Positions 35,690 through 46,375 of a stretch of 64,000 bases of DNA are shown piece by piece. The position numbers were made by a program, and so were the translations under genes. Source of the stretch: Odobenus rosmarus divergens (Eukaryota > Chordata > Mammalia > Carnivora > Odobenidae); the NCBI RefSeq assembly GCF_000321225.1, contig NW_004451413.1, positions 263,242-327,241 of the forward strand. Direction: 5' to 3'. Position 1 is the first letter of the stretch; each line of letters starts with the position of its first letter. The notes beneath the pieces are model-generated. The model saw nothing but the letters and a program-made list of their open reading frames with translations, had not been told where the DNA came from and made no database searches.

Positions 35690-36120
35690 ATGCTCGTCCA
35701 GTAGGCGTCCATCCCAGGCATGCCGCAGCTAGATTCTCCCAGCACCCACGGAGCCCGCAGCCGTGGTTCAGGCCGGAGAAGGGGCAGGGGCGGGGGCGGC
35801 TCGGCCCCACGCGCCTACAGCAGGGGCAGTCGCCTGGAGTCCCCTTGGCCAGAAGTGCCCACACTTGGTTTATTGTTCTGCTGTGGACATCTTGAAATTC
35901 TTCACAACTTCATCCTTGGATTTGTGTTTGGTAAGTGAAGTCGGATGGGACGCGGGAGATGCGCCAGGCGGCAGCAGGTGCATCTTGGGTCAGGCCATCC
36001 AGCGGTCTCAGGCACTTCACGACCTTGGAGGGACGATCATTTCTGGGATCTGGGTCCACACTGGCAGCCGCGACAGGGGTGACAGCAGTAGAAACAGCGA
36101 TGGCTCCGCCTCGGGACAGC
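35690..36120. promoter_or_regulatory. CpG-dense patch, possible small CpG island
   Basis: Two clusters of roughly 13 CpGs each (35694-35835 and 35940-36115, counted by eye) stand in otherwise CpG-poor, AT-rich surroundings. The first includes 'ggggcaggggcgggggcggc', an Sp1-like GC-box run. Between and after them, 'ggtttattgttctgctgtgg' and 'tttgtgtttggtaagtgaag' look like part of a dispersed repeat I cannot name. Two plus-strand frames (90 and 132 codons) and one minus-strand frame overlap here, as CpG-rich DNA lacks stops. It could be an orphan promoter or a GC-rich repeat. Confidence 0.35.
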
Positions 36121-36824
36121 ATGGAGGGATCCCTGTTCTTTTTATGTTATACTGTGATTAAATAATATCACTATTGTCTCATTACATTTTATGCATAATA
36201 AAATGTTATTACAGGAAAACCTTTATAGTTTTACATTTGTAACTCCACTCCTTTTCCTGTTTTTTGAAGAAGAGTACCTTATTTTAATTTTGCTCTGGGC
36301 CTCACGAATTATGTAGCCAGCCTCGAAGACAGGACTTGAAAGAAGGCAGAATATTTTAAATCTAAAAAATGCAGACCAAACAGCAAGGGATGCAGACGAT
36401 AATATGAAAATGCAGTGATTTGGCAGAGGTTGGTTGGGAATCAGGAAACAGAAGTAAGAATTAAGTGTGTGAGGAAGGAAGACTGGTTCTTTAAAATGGT
36501 TATTAACATAATTTTAACAGTAGCGATAAATAAGTAGCAGGCTCAGGAAACAGCCTATGAAATGAAAGATGAGTGTCAAAAAAAGCCTGGTGTGTGACCC
36601 AGGAAGTTGCAAAACAATTTTTTTTAAATTGATTGCACTGAATTGAATGATGCCTAGCAGATAGGCAAGATGCGGTGCCAATAAGAACAGGCAACTGTTA
36701 GGAACCAGAGAACCTTGGAAAAGGAAGAAAGAAGGGTACATCTTTTGAAAAGCTGTATCGCTGGTTAAAGAGATGGCTGTGAGGAAAAAAGAAAAAAGGA
36801 ACAATTTATTGTATGGCCAGTATT
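36121..36824. other. unique sequence, no gene seen
   Basis: The text at 36255-36330 ('ttaattttgctctgggcctc', 'cgaattatgtagccagcctc') resembles the same unnamed ancient repeat noted in the CpG patch. No gene is seen. Confidence 0.35.
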
Positions 36825-37089
36825 TGAATATCTAATCAAGGATTCTCAGTAGATTACTAAAGACAGTTGTATAGATATAGATCTCTACATGTATGCAAAG
36901 ATGAATATATAATTAAAGATTAAATGATATATAATAGAGATGAATATACAATTAAAGATTAAATGAATTAAAGATATATTTAAAATTATAGATTTATATA
37001 ATTTACGTATATAAATCTGTAGTTTCTATGTAACCTATATATGGATAAACTATATAAATCCCTCTCTATATAAAATCTATAAAATTAAG
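36825..37089. repeat. AT-rich tract with 39-bp duplicated unit
   Basis: Over 80% A+T by eye. A unit 'gatgaatata(t/c)aattaaag' followed by 'attaaatga' occurs at 36900-36927 and 36939-36966, a period of 39 bp with one difference. Further TATATAAA-type runs follow. It is probably an old degenerate minisatellite. Confidence 0.7.
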
Positions 37090-37190
37090 ATTAATAAATT
37101 GCCCCAGATGACACAGATTTGGACTTGAACTTGGAATTTTTCTGGCTCAGAATCCTGTAGATTTTTCTACTCTACCATGTTGCTTTGCCT
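37090..37190 (-). mobile_element. MIR relic
   Basis: The run 'ttgccccagatgacacagat' then 'ggacttgaacttggaatttt', then 'tctactctaccatgttgctt', is the reverse complement of the 5' part of MIR. Confidence 0.55.
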
Positions 37191-37589
37191 ACAATCTATC
37201 TTTTGAATCTGTTACAGAAACTCTGCAATTTGACTACATTGTCTTAAGACAGATTTTTGTAGTTTTGAAAAGTGTAAATAAATAGAAGATATTAGCTCCC
37301 AACTAATTTATCTAAAGTAACCATAGTCTGAGATATTGTTTTAAAAAGATGAGAAAGAACTCAACTTGCATTAAAAACTGAGAAGGCGGAACCAGATAAT
37401 ATTAGTTATACCACCAATGAAAAGGAAAGGAGAGAGAGAAGCCATATGAATGGACAACAAAAGAAAGAGCTCATCGGAAAAGCTGGGGAAAAGACAAGAC
37501 CAGCACTGAGTTTGTGGCTTTCTACTGTTTATGAGATGGAGGGGGGGCGGTCTTGAGAAACACTCTGCTGAGATTTTGTAAGCACAACT
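37191..37589. other. unique sequence, no gene seen
   Basis: No recognised feature. Confidence 0.4.
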
Positions 37590-38065
37590 CCCCTTCCTGC
37601 CCCTCTTCTAGGCTGGACTTCTTGCAAAAGTTGTCTCAATGGGCCGTCTCCCTTTCTTTACCATTAATTCATTCTTGCACTCCTCTCTATCTGGTTTTGT
37701 CTACAAAAATCTCTGCTCGTTTGAAGCTTCCAACAGTTTTCACAGCGTCAAATCCAATAAGTAATATTTTGCCTTCGTCTTACTTTATATCATAGCAGTA
37801 TTTGACAGGGCTGTCTACTTCTTTGTCTGGCTCTAGATGTTGCCAGCTTCTGTCATGCCACATCTCCACAATTTTTCACCTACTACTTATTGGCAGCTCT
37901 CTTTCTCTACCTAATTCTACCATGCTGGTGTCATTTTTCAGAACTGCATTTTGGAATTTCTTCTCTTCTTTAACCTGTTTCCATAATGGGTGCTGTCTAT
38001 TCCCACATCATTAAATACCATTTGTATGCCAATGATGCATAATTATCATCTCTTCACAGCATTGA
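37590..38065 (+). mobile_element. L2 LINE, end of ORF2
   Basis: The order 'tttgacagggctgtctactt', 'ttgccagcttctgtcatgcc', 'cactacttattggcagctct' type text, and 'ttaaataccatttgtatgcc', 'aatgatgcataattatcatc' follows the end of L2 ORF2 downstream of the RT core. A matching part in reverse is present near 43.1-43.5 kb. Frames are broken. Confidence 0.65.
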
Positions 38066-38129
38066 TCAGATTTTGTAATGTATCAATTTATTTATTCTTA
38101 TTACTCCCCCCTCTTCCATTAAAACATTA

Positions 38130-38285
38130 GCTCCAACAGTTATAGGACTTTGTAAATTTGATCACTAAGAGGTTAGGTAAACAAGTTCAAGTTCTCAAAA
38201 TTAGTAAGTGGCAGAGCCAGAAATGAAACACAGATCTTTCTAAGTCTACAGTTGTTGATGTATGTTAGTCTGTCTCTCATAAAAT
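38130..38285 (-). mobile_element. MIR relic
   Basis: The text 'attagtaagtggcagagcca' and 'gaaatgaaacacagatcttt' is the characteristic complement of the MIR tRNA-like region ('ctagtaagtggcagagccgg'). Confidence 0.65.
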
Positions 38286-38289
38286 GAAA

Positions 38290-39169
38290 ATCAGAGGGAT
38301 TTCTAAGTTTGTCCAAAATAGAGTAGCTTACAGTAGACTGACACTTCTGCCAAGAAAAATTTAAAAATCCAGATATAATGCAAAATAAACATCTTTTGAA
38401 GACATTGAAGAGATACCAAAATAGCTAGGAATTAAGTGGTAGAAATTCGTGAGAGGAATGAACCACATAAAATCAGCCCAACGCTTGGTGGTTTTCCCCT
38501 CAAGGTATTTGTTGAAATCAATAATAGATAGAGGGGAAAAATGCTGAATAGACTGAAAATTCAGCAACTCTTCTTGGATCTATAAGAGACGGGAGGACAC
38601 AGGACAAACCACAGCTTCTAAGATTGGAAAGACAGGCAAATACAGGGAGTCACAGCTTACCAAAGACTCACAAGAGGAAACTGCCTTGGGAGCCAGTGGT
38701 GGGGTAGGAAAATCGGAACGGTGGCTGAATTGCTAGAGGCTCAGAGCAGAGAAGTCTGCGAGTTAAAAATTCTAGGGGGACCCAGTCATAATGGGGCTTC
38801 CACAATAATGTGAGATTTGCCTCCAGGAACTTGACCAGGTGCCCACTATAAATATCAGAGAAAAATTCCCTCATGCTTCTGGCAGGAGAAGAGGAAAAGG
38901 AACCAGAGCACTCTGTTCTTAACAAGGTTTGACCTCAGGGGAAACAATTAACCAGGGCCTAACCTGCTAAGGTATTATCAAACTGAACTGACCTGGGGAA
39001 GAGAAATACTGAACTCCAGCCCACTCTAGCCATCTTGTCCCACCTAAGTGGGTAAAAACACGGAGAAACACTTGTGAAGTTCATAGTCCAGAGGCATAGG
39101 TTTACTAAAAGGCAGACACCTAATCATAGGACTATAGGATGCTAGGAGGCCCTGACAATAGAACCAAAC
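38290..39169 (+). mobile_element. probable 5' region of HAL1/L1-type LINE
   Basis: This directly precedes the ORF1 relic and has no other recognisable content. Phrases such as 'aaaatagagtagcttacagt' and 'gaagagaaatactgaactcc' suit a LINE 5' region, but I assign it mainly by position. Confidence 0.4.
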
Positions 39170-40124
39170 ATGACCGTGATGTTTGAATTATCAGAGTGGG
39201 AATTTAAAACAATTGTGATCGGTATTCCAAGGGTTTTAGTGGATAAAGTAGATAGCATGCAAGAACAGATGGGCAATGTAAGCAGAGAGGTGGAAATCCT
39301 AAGAAAGAATCAAAAAGAAAGACTAGAGATCAAAAATGCTGTAACAGACAAGACGAATGTTTTTGATAGACTTATTAGTAGACTGGACATGACTGAGGAA
39401 AGAATCTCTGTGATAGAGGATATAGAGTAGAATCCTCAAAATAAAACAAAACAAAAAAACACCCACACAAAACCCAACCCCCTTCCCCCCAAAAAACAAA
39501 GAGAATAAAGGCTGAAAAAAAAAAACAAACTCAGAATGGAATATCCAAAGGTTGTGGAACATCTACAAAAATGTATAATATATGCTTAATGGGAATATGA
39601 GAAGGAGAAGAAAGAGAAGAAATAATAATAAAAGAAATAATAATAAAAAAGATTTCCCCAAATTAACATTAGATACCAAACCACAGATCCAAGAATTTCA
39701 TAAAATACTGGACAGAATAAATGCTAAAACAACAACAATAACAACAAAAACACAAAACCACTCCCTCAAAAAAAAAAAAAACACCTCAAAAATCCCTACA
39801 CCTAGACATATCATTTTCAAACTATGGACAGTAAAAGACAAAGAAAAAATCCTGAAGGAAGGCAGAGGAAAAATCACTTTATTACAGATGGACAAAGAGA
39901 ACATTATATCTGACTTCTCATCAGAAACCATGCAAGTAAGAAGAGAGGGATGTGAATTATTTGAAGTGTTGGGAGAAAAACCTCACCAACCTAGAATTCT
40001 GTGCCTTACAAAATTATCCCCCCAAAGTGAAGGAGAAATAAAGACTTTCAGACAAAAACTGAGAGTAGACTTGCTCTGCAAAAAAAATGTTAAAGGAATT
40101 TCTTTAAAAAGAGAAGGAAAATAA
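39170..40124 (+). pseudogene. LINE ORF1 relic (HAL1/L1-type RNA-binding protein)
   Basis: ORF1p is the trimeric RNA-binding chaperone of L1-type LINEs, coating the element's RNA in cytoplasmic particles. Two open pieces remain. The first, 39170-39430 (86 codons), is a heptad-like coiled-coil segment ('DKVDSMQEQMGNVSREVEIL'). The second, 39582-40124 (180 codons), has the C-terminal hallmark 'PTPRHIIFKL', then 'VKDKEKILKEGRGK', 'SDFSSETMQVRREG', and 'QPRILCLTKLSPQSEGEIKT'. These follow the RRM and C-terminal domains of ORF1p in order. The pieces are separated by A/C-rich low-complexity sequence around 39430-39640, and Lys/Asn/Thr-rich insertions (39600-39790) distort the second. I see no ORF2 after it, which favours HAL1, a family carrying only ORF1. 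Confidence 0.78.
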
Positions 40125-40670
40125 TACAGGTCAGAAACTCAGATCTATTGATTTTTGGCCAGAAAGATTGCAAAATGTTGTCTTAATGATGACACTGACT
40201 CAAAAGCTCCACCCACTTGCCAGCAAAATAGCTCTGGGGCCTGCTGTCCTGCAGGTGGTCAATGATATGACCTTCATGTGTAGAAGGTGACTGCAGTCCA
40301 GTCATAGTGGGCAATGATGGGGCTATGCACCAGAGACTGGGCAGAGAAGGATGGAGTCCCTGAAGCCATTTGCCTACTTCTCTCCCAGACCGCGGCTCTG
40401 GGGAACCCACTTGGACATTTCAGCTGCTACAATTCAGCTCAAATTTCTAACATCTGCCCAGCTGTGTGGTTGCCAGGGCCTGCAGCTGCCAGTTAGATGT
40501 AAACTTGAAAGGCTATGTGATCTCCAGATAAACAAAGCAAGATTTGTGGTAACAGCCCAAATCAGACAAATATTTGCCAGAGGAACTGCTTTTGAACTTC
40601 TCCTTGTCAGAAGATGGTTTGCTAGCATAAGCTGACCCCTGCAGCCTTGCCCTCTACTTGGGATTTTGGG
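40125..40670. other. unique sequence, no gene seen
   Basis: The first about 30 bp ('caggtcagaaactcagatct') still resemble the LINE. The rest is unrecognised; overlapping frames on both strands show no domain. Confidence 0.4.
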
Positions 40671-40686
40671 ATAATTCATATTATTA

Positions 40687-40880
40687 TCTTTTAAGATTTT
40701 ATTTATTTATTTGTCAGAGAGACAGAGACAGAGGCAAGCAGAGGGAGAAGCCGGCTCCTTGCTTAGCCAAGCAAGGAGCCAAGCAAGGAGGCCAACGCAG
40801 GACCTGATCCCAGGACGCTGGGATCATGACTTGAGCTGAAGGCAGACGTTTGACTGACTGAGCCACCCAGGTGTCCCAGA
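40687..40880 (-). mobile_element. SINEC element with internal hairpin
   Basis: Reverse-oriented element with an exact 16-bp target duplication (ataattcatattatta) at 40671-40686 and 40881-40896. The body is normal except around 40755-40790. There 'ctccttgctt' and its perfect complement 'aagcaaggag' are separated by 4 bases, and the second arm is repeated again at 40781-40790. Confidence 0.95.
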
Positions 40881-40896
40881 ATAATTCATATTATTA

Positions 40897-41270
40897 AATA
40901 GGTTTTTGAAAGGCTCATTATGAGTCAACCAATGATCTTGTGACCCCAAAGCATGCTCTTTGAGGCTACTCTACTGGAAGACTAGTGTGGCTCCTGGGCA
41001 GGTGGGTGGTGGGGTTGTCTTTTCTGCTCTGGACAAACACACCTAGATGTTTTAGTTCTAGCACCCACCTTTTAGAAAGGATGTGAAAAACTGAAGCCTG
41101 GCCTAAGAACGTCTCAAGCAGTAAGGTAGCTCAAATGGATGATATAATATAAACATGACCTCATCTCCTATGCCCACTACTTTACAGCTCATACATTATG
41201 GCTTTCCTGCAGCTGATAGAAAAGAATCTTCATCCTAAAAAGCTGTGGTTTTATTATTTAGATTATCATT
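40897..41270. other. unique sequence, no gene seen
   Basis: No recognised feature. Confidence 0.4.
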
Positions 41271-41361
41271 AAAAAGAAGGAGAGGAAGAAGAAGAGAAGG
41301 AGAAAAGGAGGAGGAAGGGGAGGGGGAGGAGAAGGGGAAGGGAGGGGAGAAGAGGAAGAAT
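41271..41361. repeat. polypurine (GA/GGA)-rich tract
   Basis: About 90 nearly uninterrupted purines with runs such as 'ggaggaggaaggggaggggg'. Partial mirror symmetry gives potential to form triplex (H-) DNA. It lies directly beside a MIR relic. Confidence 0.92.
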
Positions 41362-41560
41362 TGGGACTTACTAGTACTCACTACGTGTTACGCATTTTGA
41401 ACGGATTATCTTATTCAGTCATTTAAACAATCTTATGAAATAGGCGCTTATATTTCCCAGATTTTCAGATGAGAAACTCAGGTCTAAAGAGGTTAGATAG
41501 CTTCCCCAAGGTCACACACATTTGGGAGGGATGGAGCTGGGACAGGTCTGGACAGTGTGA
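41362..41560 (-). mobile_element. MIR SINE relic
   Basis: Plus-strand order: 'actcactacgtgttacgcat', 'atcttatgaaataggcgctt', 'cagatgagaaactcaggtct', 'gcttccccaaggtcacacac', 'gggatggagctgggacaggt'. It is a good reverse-complement MIR match. Confidence 0.82.
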
Positions 41561-41959
41561 CCTGAGACCCAACTTCCTGCCCTGAGCTCATTCCAGTGGT
41601 CTGTATTTGCCCAGGATGCCAGTGTACAGGTGGTCTAGCCACCCGTGTTGATGGACCGGTACTGGATGAATGCACACTTAGTAATAAATAGACACTTTCA
41701 ACTTCTAGACTCTACCCCAATGGGGAAGGCCTAGGACCTAAAGCTTCAGCTAAGAGTTTTATTCACTCAAGGGTTTTTTTGATAAGGTAAACTTCCAGGA
41801 TGGTCGATGGGATCAAAGACATTAAATTAAATCTTCTATGCTTTCTGAATTGTTGTGTTAGTCCCAAGGAATTGGAAATTATATTCAGAACTGTATCCCC
41901 AAAACTCCACCAAAAAGTCTAATCACTACAGTAACTTATGGAATCCCGACCCTGAATTA
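41561..41959. other. unique sequence, no gene seen
   Basis: No recognised feature. Confidence 0.4.
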
Positions 41960-42105
41960 GAGTTCTTGTGGGTTCTGGTCTTGGTTCCGGCAATAATTAA
42001 CAGGTTGACTTTGGGGGGGCTATTTAGTATCTTTGAATCCCAGTCCCCTCACCTATAAAATGAGAGGTTTATACCTCCTGATCTCGTAATAGAAGAAGAT
42101 GAATA
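41960..42105 (+). mobile_element. MIR relic
   Basis: The order 'ttctggtcttggttccggca', 'tttgaatcccagtcccctca', 'cctataaaatgagaggttta' follows MIR in forward orientation. Confidence 0.6.
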
Positions 42106-42234
42106 CATTTAAATAGATGTCAAAACTACAAGGATGGTAATATTGCCATCCTAATTTGCCAACTGACTTGGGTCGGGTGGAAGAAATACAGATTACTCTT
42201 GGTGTAGTCAACATCCTCAGACTGATTTGCAGCT

Positions 42235-42535
42235 AAGTAAGAGAACTTTTCAGAGAAAGTGATGTTTAGTTGGGATCTGAGGAATGAGTTGTTAACTGGG
42301 TAAAGGAGAACAGCAAGGGTGAAGCCCAGAGGCAGGAGGGAGATGGCCATATAATTGATCATACAAATTGGGGCATGCTAATAATTATAGCAGGACCTTA
42401 GGCATAAGCCAAGAATGTGCCAGACCAGCCAAGATAAATGAACATCATAAACATAGGCTATGTTGAAATATTTGGTTTCATCCTATAAGAGATTTGAAAG
42501 CCCTGATAGGTTTTTAAGTTTTTTCCCTTTTCAAT
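42235..42535 (-). mobile_element. L2 LINE relic, left part
   Basis: The text 'tgggatctgaggaatgagtt', 'gaagcccagaggcaggaggg', and 'tttcatcctataagagattt', 'gaaagccctgataggttttt' follows the complement of L2 (the 'gagacctgaatgatgag ... ggaagccattgaagggtttt' order). It is interrupted by an L1 fragment. Confidence 0.6.
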
Positions 42536-42544
42536 AGATTGTGC

Positions 42545-42785
42545 AGATTTATCAATTTCTGTTTTTATTTTTTGACATATCATTAGCATATAGTAAAGTG
42601 TCAAATGTTCAGTTCATGCTTGATGACTGTCGATCTACTTATCCACCCAGATAACCATCACCTGGATCATAATATAGAACATTTCCAGATCTGCACAGGA
42701 CTCCCTCCTGCCCCTCACAGTCATTCCTGCCCCACCTCCAGGGGTAGCCACTTCCTTGACCTTAACTGAACTTCATCAAAATGGA
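42545..42785 (-). mobile_element. ancient L1 3' fragment nested in L2
   Basis: The complement of an old L1 3' UTR: 'atttattttttgacatatca' type text, 'cacccagataaccatcacct', 'ggatcataatatagaacatt', 'tccagatctgcacaggactc', 'tagccacttccttgacctta'. The same L1 region occurs at 51.97-52.29 kb. Confidence 0.65.
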
Positions 42786-43500
42786 GTCCTATAGGACTCT
42801 AGTGGGGGTGGGGGATATGCAATCCATCTGGTTTGCATTTGGTGCCTTTGGAAAGATGGTGCTGATGGCAGCATGAAGAACAGATGGGAGGGGACAACCT
42901 GTGGCTGGGACATTGAGTTAGAGGCTCTTCAGATACCAGGGCAGAAGTAGTGGGGCCTGAATGGGGAGGGGTGTGGAGAAGATGGAGAAGAGTGGCAGAC
43001 AGAGGTGAAATCCACCAGACCAGGTGACTGACTGTGTGCGGTCTGGGGATGGAAAGGCCAAGTCTGAGCTCCTGGCTGCTGTCTTCCCCTGGGGAGTGGG
43101 GAAGCCATGCACTGAGCCAGAGAACCTGGAGAGGGGCCTTCAGAGAAAAATGATGAGCAGATTTGGGGCATGGAGCATGTTGAGCTTGAGATGCTTAGAG
43201 CCACCAAATGGAGAGGCTGTACAGATGGTCAGGCATGTGGGTCTGAAGCAGAGAGATGGGACAAGGGGAGGGTGCATGTTGATCATTCTGGGCAAATAGA
43301 TGATGCTATAGGCATGGGGGTACACCTGGAGAAAGAAATCAGAAAGAGTGTGGACAGGAACCCAGTGCTTATTGGGGGGTAGAAGAAGGTGGACCCACAA
43401 AGAGCCTGAGACAGACCCCAGAGGAGGGGGAGGACAACCAGGGAAAAATGAAACTGCAGAATCAAGAAGAGAGAGTGTTTCCTAGAGGCTGAGGGTGGGG
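42786..43500 (-). mobile_element. L2 LINE relic, right part
   Basis: This continues the complement of L2 after the L1: 'gagcttgagatgcttagagc', 'caccaaatggagaggctgta', 'cagatggtcaggcatgtggg', 'agaccccagaggagggggag', 'gagagagtgtttcctagagg'. The 5'-to-3' order agrees with the forward copy at 37.6-38.1 kb. Many overlapping frames occur here on both strands and none is a real gene. Confidence 0.6.
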
Positions 43501-43964
43501 GTAAACTTTTAGGAAGCTAGGGATCTTGTTAAGTAGCTATGAGACAAAAATTCTCCTTTTTCTACAAATTCTCTCCTGAGTAATGACTATTAAGCTCTTA
43601 ATGGGAAATTTTGATTCATACTATTGGAGCAGGTCTGAAAAACATAAGAACCTCTCCAAGGTCTAAACCTACTCCTTTATAACCTTAAAACTCCTCACCA
43701 CCCTGCCTGGGAGAGCTGGGGTGCCACCGGAGTGTTTCCTGCAGCCTTGGACAAAGTTCTCCTGAGGCAGGAGGAGTAATTCCTCTCAGCCAAGGGCTTC
43801 AGGGAACCCCGGCCCCTCCACTCCCTTCCACCTCTAGTATCCCTGAGGTCATCAGCTCCGATGTCCTGAGTGACCCGGGTCACTTTCCTTTTAGAAAAAT
43901 TGAATAAAAAGAACAAAACAACAAAACAGACAAAGCACCCTGTGAGGTCACCAGGTATGGTCAT
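43501..43964. other. unique sequence, no gene seen
   Basis: An A-rich patch is at 43894-43930. No gene is recognised. Confidence 0.4.
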
Positions 43965-44140
43965 AGTAGCAATTGTTCACTGACCATCTGTGCTGGGCTT
44001 GGCACTTCATATGCTTTGTCTTATTGTCACAATAGCCTTGTAAGTTAGGATTCCCATTTTCTGAGGTAGGAGCTGGGGCCCCTGGAGGTGCAGGGCTGGT
44101 TAGCTGTGTTGGAATCCATGTGGGGCTGATTGTAGAATGG
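43965..44140 (-). mobile_element. MIR SINE relic
   Basis: The order 'ctgtgctgggcttggcactt', 'attgtcacaatagccttgta', 'agttaggattcccattttct', 'gcagggctggttagctgtgt' is the reverse complement of MIR. Confidence 0.65.
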
Positions 44141-44959
44141 GCCAGGCCTCTACCCCACTGTGGCTGCCCTTGAGAGTGACACCCTGGCTCCCAAGTGACA
44201 GATGAATATGCCGGGGTGAAGACGTGTTGTTTCATTTCAACCGACATGCATGCAGCCCCTTCTCTGCCAGGGGTATTATTATGTCATCGGGGCTGGGGGT
44301 TCAGAGGAGAGCTCTTGGGTAGCCATATTGTAGTGGAGACAGAGAGACAGCAAGCTAGTGGGCAAAGAAAAGAATTGCAGCTCATGATAAGTGTTCTGGA
44401 GGAATTAAGGGAATGGGACCAAAAGTGACCTGGGTGAAGGTCTGGAAAGGAGGTGGGATGTAGTAGAAGCCTAGGATGTAGCCCCCCTGGGTGCCACTCA
44501 CTGTGTGGCCTCACCGCTGTCTCCTGTCTAGGGCTGGACTCATGACTTTGTCATGAAGATTCTTTGTTAAATGGACCCATCTGTGTCTGAACCAGATGAG
44601 CTGCATACACGAAACATGCTTGCACCCCCTGCCCCTCCCACCTCCAGAAGCTCAGGTGGAAAGCCACCCAGTCCACAGCCTCCCATTGTCATCTTACTCA
44701 TGATCTTGCCCACAGTTCTTCCCTGCGGGTCCCCCTGCTTCCAGTGTCTCCACGTAAAGCCATCCCTCTCTAACCTCACTCTGCTCATGGTGCTGCTGAT
44801 CTGAGGGTTCCAGGATGCCTCACTGCCTGCACACACCACTCTCGGGGGTCAGCATGCCCCTATGCCCAACACTGGTTCCTCGGCCCTGTGGTCTTGGCTC
44901 CTTCCCCAGGCCTCTTGCCTCACAGTCTCCTCACCTTGGGAGAGGTCTTCCTCTGGATC
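44141..44959. other. GC-richer unique sequence, no gene seen
   Basis: No repeat is recognised. Open frames of 75-99 codons occur on both strands in overlapping positions (43948-44247 and 44567-44839 minus; 44571-45128 plus), which argues against coding. Confidence 0.4.
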
Positions 44960-45205
44960 ATGGTGGGCTTGTGAAGGTGCCTCTGCCGGCCTTCCCTCCA
45001 ACTCCTCTGAGTCCGTTCAGATTCAGCCTGTCCTACAGGAACTGACTTTTTGGTCCCCCCTCCTCCTTGGAACTGTCACTGATAAGCATTCCTCTGAAAT
45101 CTTAGAGTCACTTCTACTGTGGTATTAATTGAACACTTACCATGTACTGTCTTGTCTCCTTCCTTAAATAGACCCCCCTCCCTTGACAGATAATTGTCTC
45201 ATCTT
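44960..45205 (+). mobile_element. L2-like 3' end relic (weak)
   Basis: The order 'tgaaggtgcctctgccggcc', 'ttccctccaactcctctgag', 'gtggtattaattgaacactt', 'accatgtactgtcttgtctc' resembles the L2 terminus. It is diverged. Confidence 0.4.
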
Positions 45206-45289
45206 TTAGTCATTAGCCAATTACACACAGGACACATCATGGCACTGTGTCAAAAGAGGAACACTAATGAATCTGACCATCAGCAGGAA

Positions 45290-45500
45290 AAAAAATGCTC
45301 CCCAGAAAGTTATAAATTAACAACTAAGATGTGTATTAAGACATTAAGAACATTTATAGAAGGAAGAACGTAAGATGAGAACAGAAAGTAATAAAATAGG
45401 AAAAAATACACTAGAGAGGATAAATAAAACCAAAGCTGTTTTGAAAAGACTAATAAAAAGGATGCACTCTGGGCAAGATTGGCCAAGGGATAAATAGGTA
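45290..45500 (+). mobile_element. L1 ORF2 fragment
   Basis: The text 'acgtaagatgagaacagaaa', 'gtaataaaataggaaaaaat', 'aaataaaaccaaagctgttt', 'tgaaaagactaataaaaagg', 'ggcaagattggccaaggga' matches L1 ORF2 between endonuclease and RT. Confidence 0.7.
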
Positions 45501-45935
45501 GCTCTTGATGGTTCTTAATCCAAATGCCATCCAGATGTTGGGCTTAATTTATCAAAACAATTCTGAAATCCCTAAAAGACATTCCTATCTGAACCTGCTG
45601 GGTCATTAACATTTACTTAGCGCTCCTCTCTAGGCCTCTCCTCCCATTGCCCTGGGGTCTTGAGCCCCTAAATCTACTGTGCTGAAGAGGAGGAGGAGGA
45701 GGAGGAAGTGAGCAGAGGACTGGAGCATGTTAAGCTCCATGCTCTCCTGGAATCAGAGATCTTAAGCAACTTGGAAGATAGAGATGCCATCCCTGAGTTC
45801 CTAAGTGACCACAGATCATTAGAGATCAGAGGAGAGCCAAACAACTCTCAAGCAAGGATGTAATTCAACCCCTACTTGGAGATAAATGTGCAGCATCTGA
45901 GGAGGTGACTCCCTGAATCTCACCTTGAGGGAGAT
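45501..45935. other. unique sequence with short (GAG)n run
   Basis: A GAG trinucleotide run is at 45684-45710. No gene is recognised. Confidence 0.45.
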
Positions 45936-45944
45936 TCTGCCCTC

Positions 45945-45998
45945 GGGGAAAGGCCATTCTGAGGGTTCAACACTAATGAGGGCCAGTCCTCTTTCACT
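45945..45998 (+). repeat. 54-bp exact direct repeat, copy 1
   Basis: From 'ggggaaaggccattctgagg' to 'gtcctctttcact', identical base for base to 46376-46429. A 14-mer (tctgccctcgggga, 45936-45949) overlapping its start appears in inverted form immediately before copy 2. Confidence 0.97.
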
Positions 45999-46375
45999 TG
46001 AGGGCATGCTCAATTCGTGCCTTGGAAAGAGGAAACCAAGACCAGATTTACAAAGCCTGCCACCAAGCTGAGCTAATTAGTCCAGCTGGCTGAGCCATTG
46101 CACCAGAGTTTCAAAGCTCTGATATTTAAATGAGTCTTATATTAGGGGCTCAAGGACAAGCTTTATCAAGCATTTATTGGCTTACTGTGAGCATCTATTT
46201 CAGGACTGATGGAAATGTTTCTAAGTTTGTTTAAAAAATAAAACAGACAGAATCATCAGGAAAGATAAAGACCATACAAGGCACTTGGAAGTGGGTAACA
46301 CATGAGAGAGAAATTTAGCTGAGGCCCTTGCTCTCCCTCTGTCTGCCCATCCAAGGGGCCATCCCCGAGGGCAGA

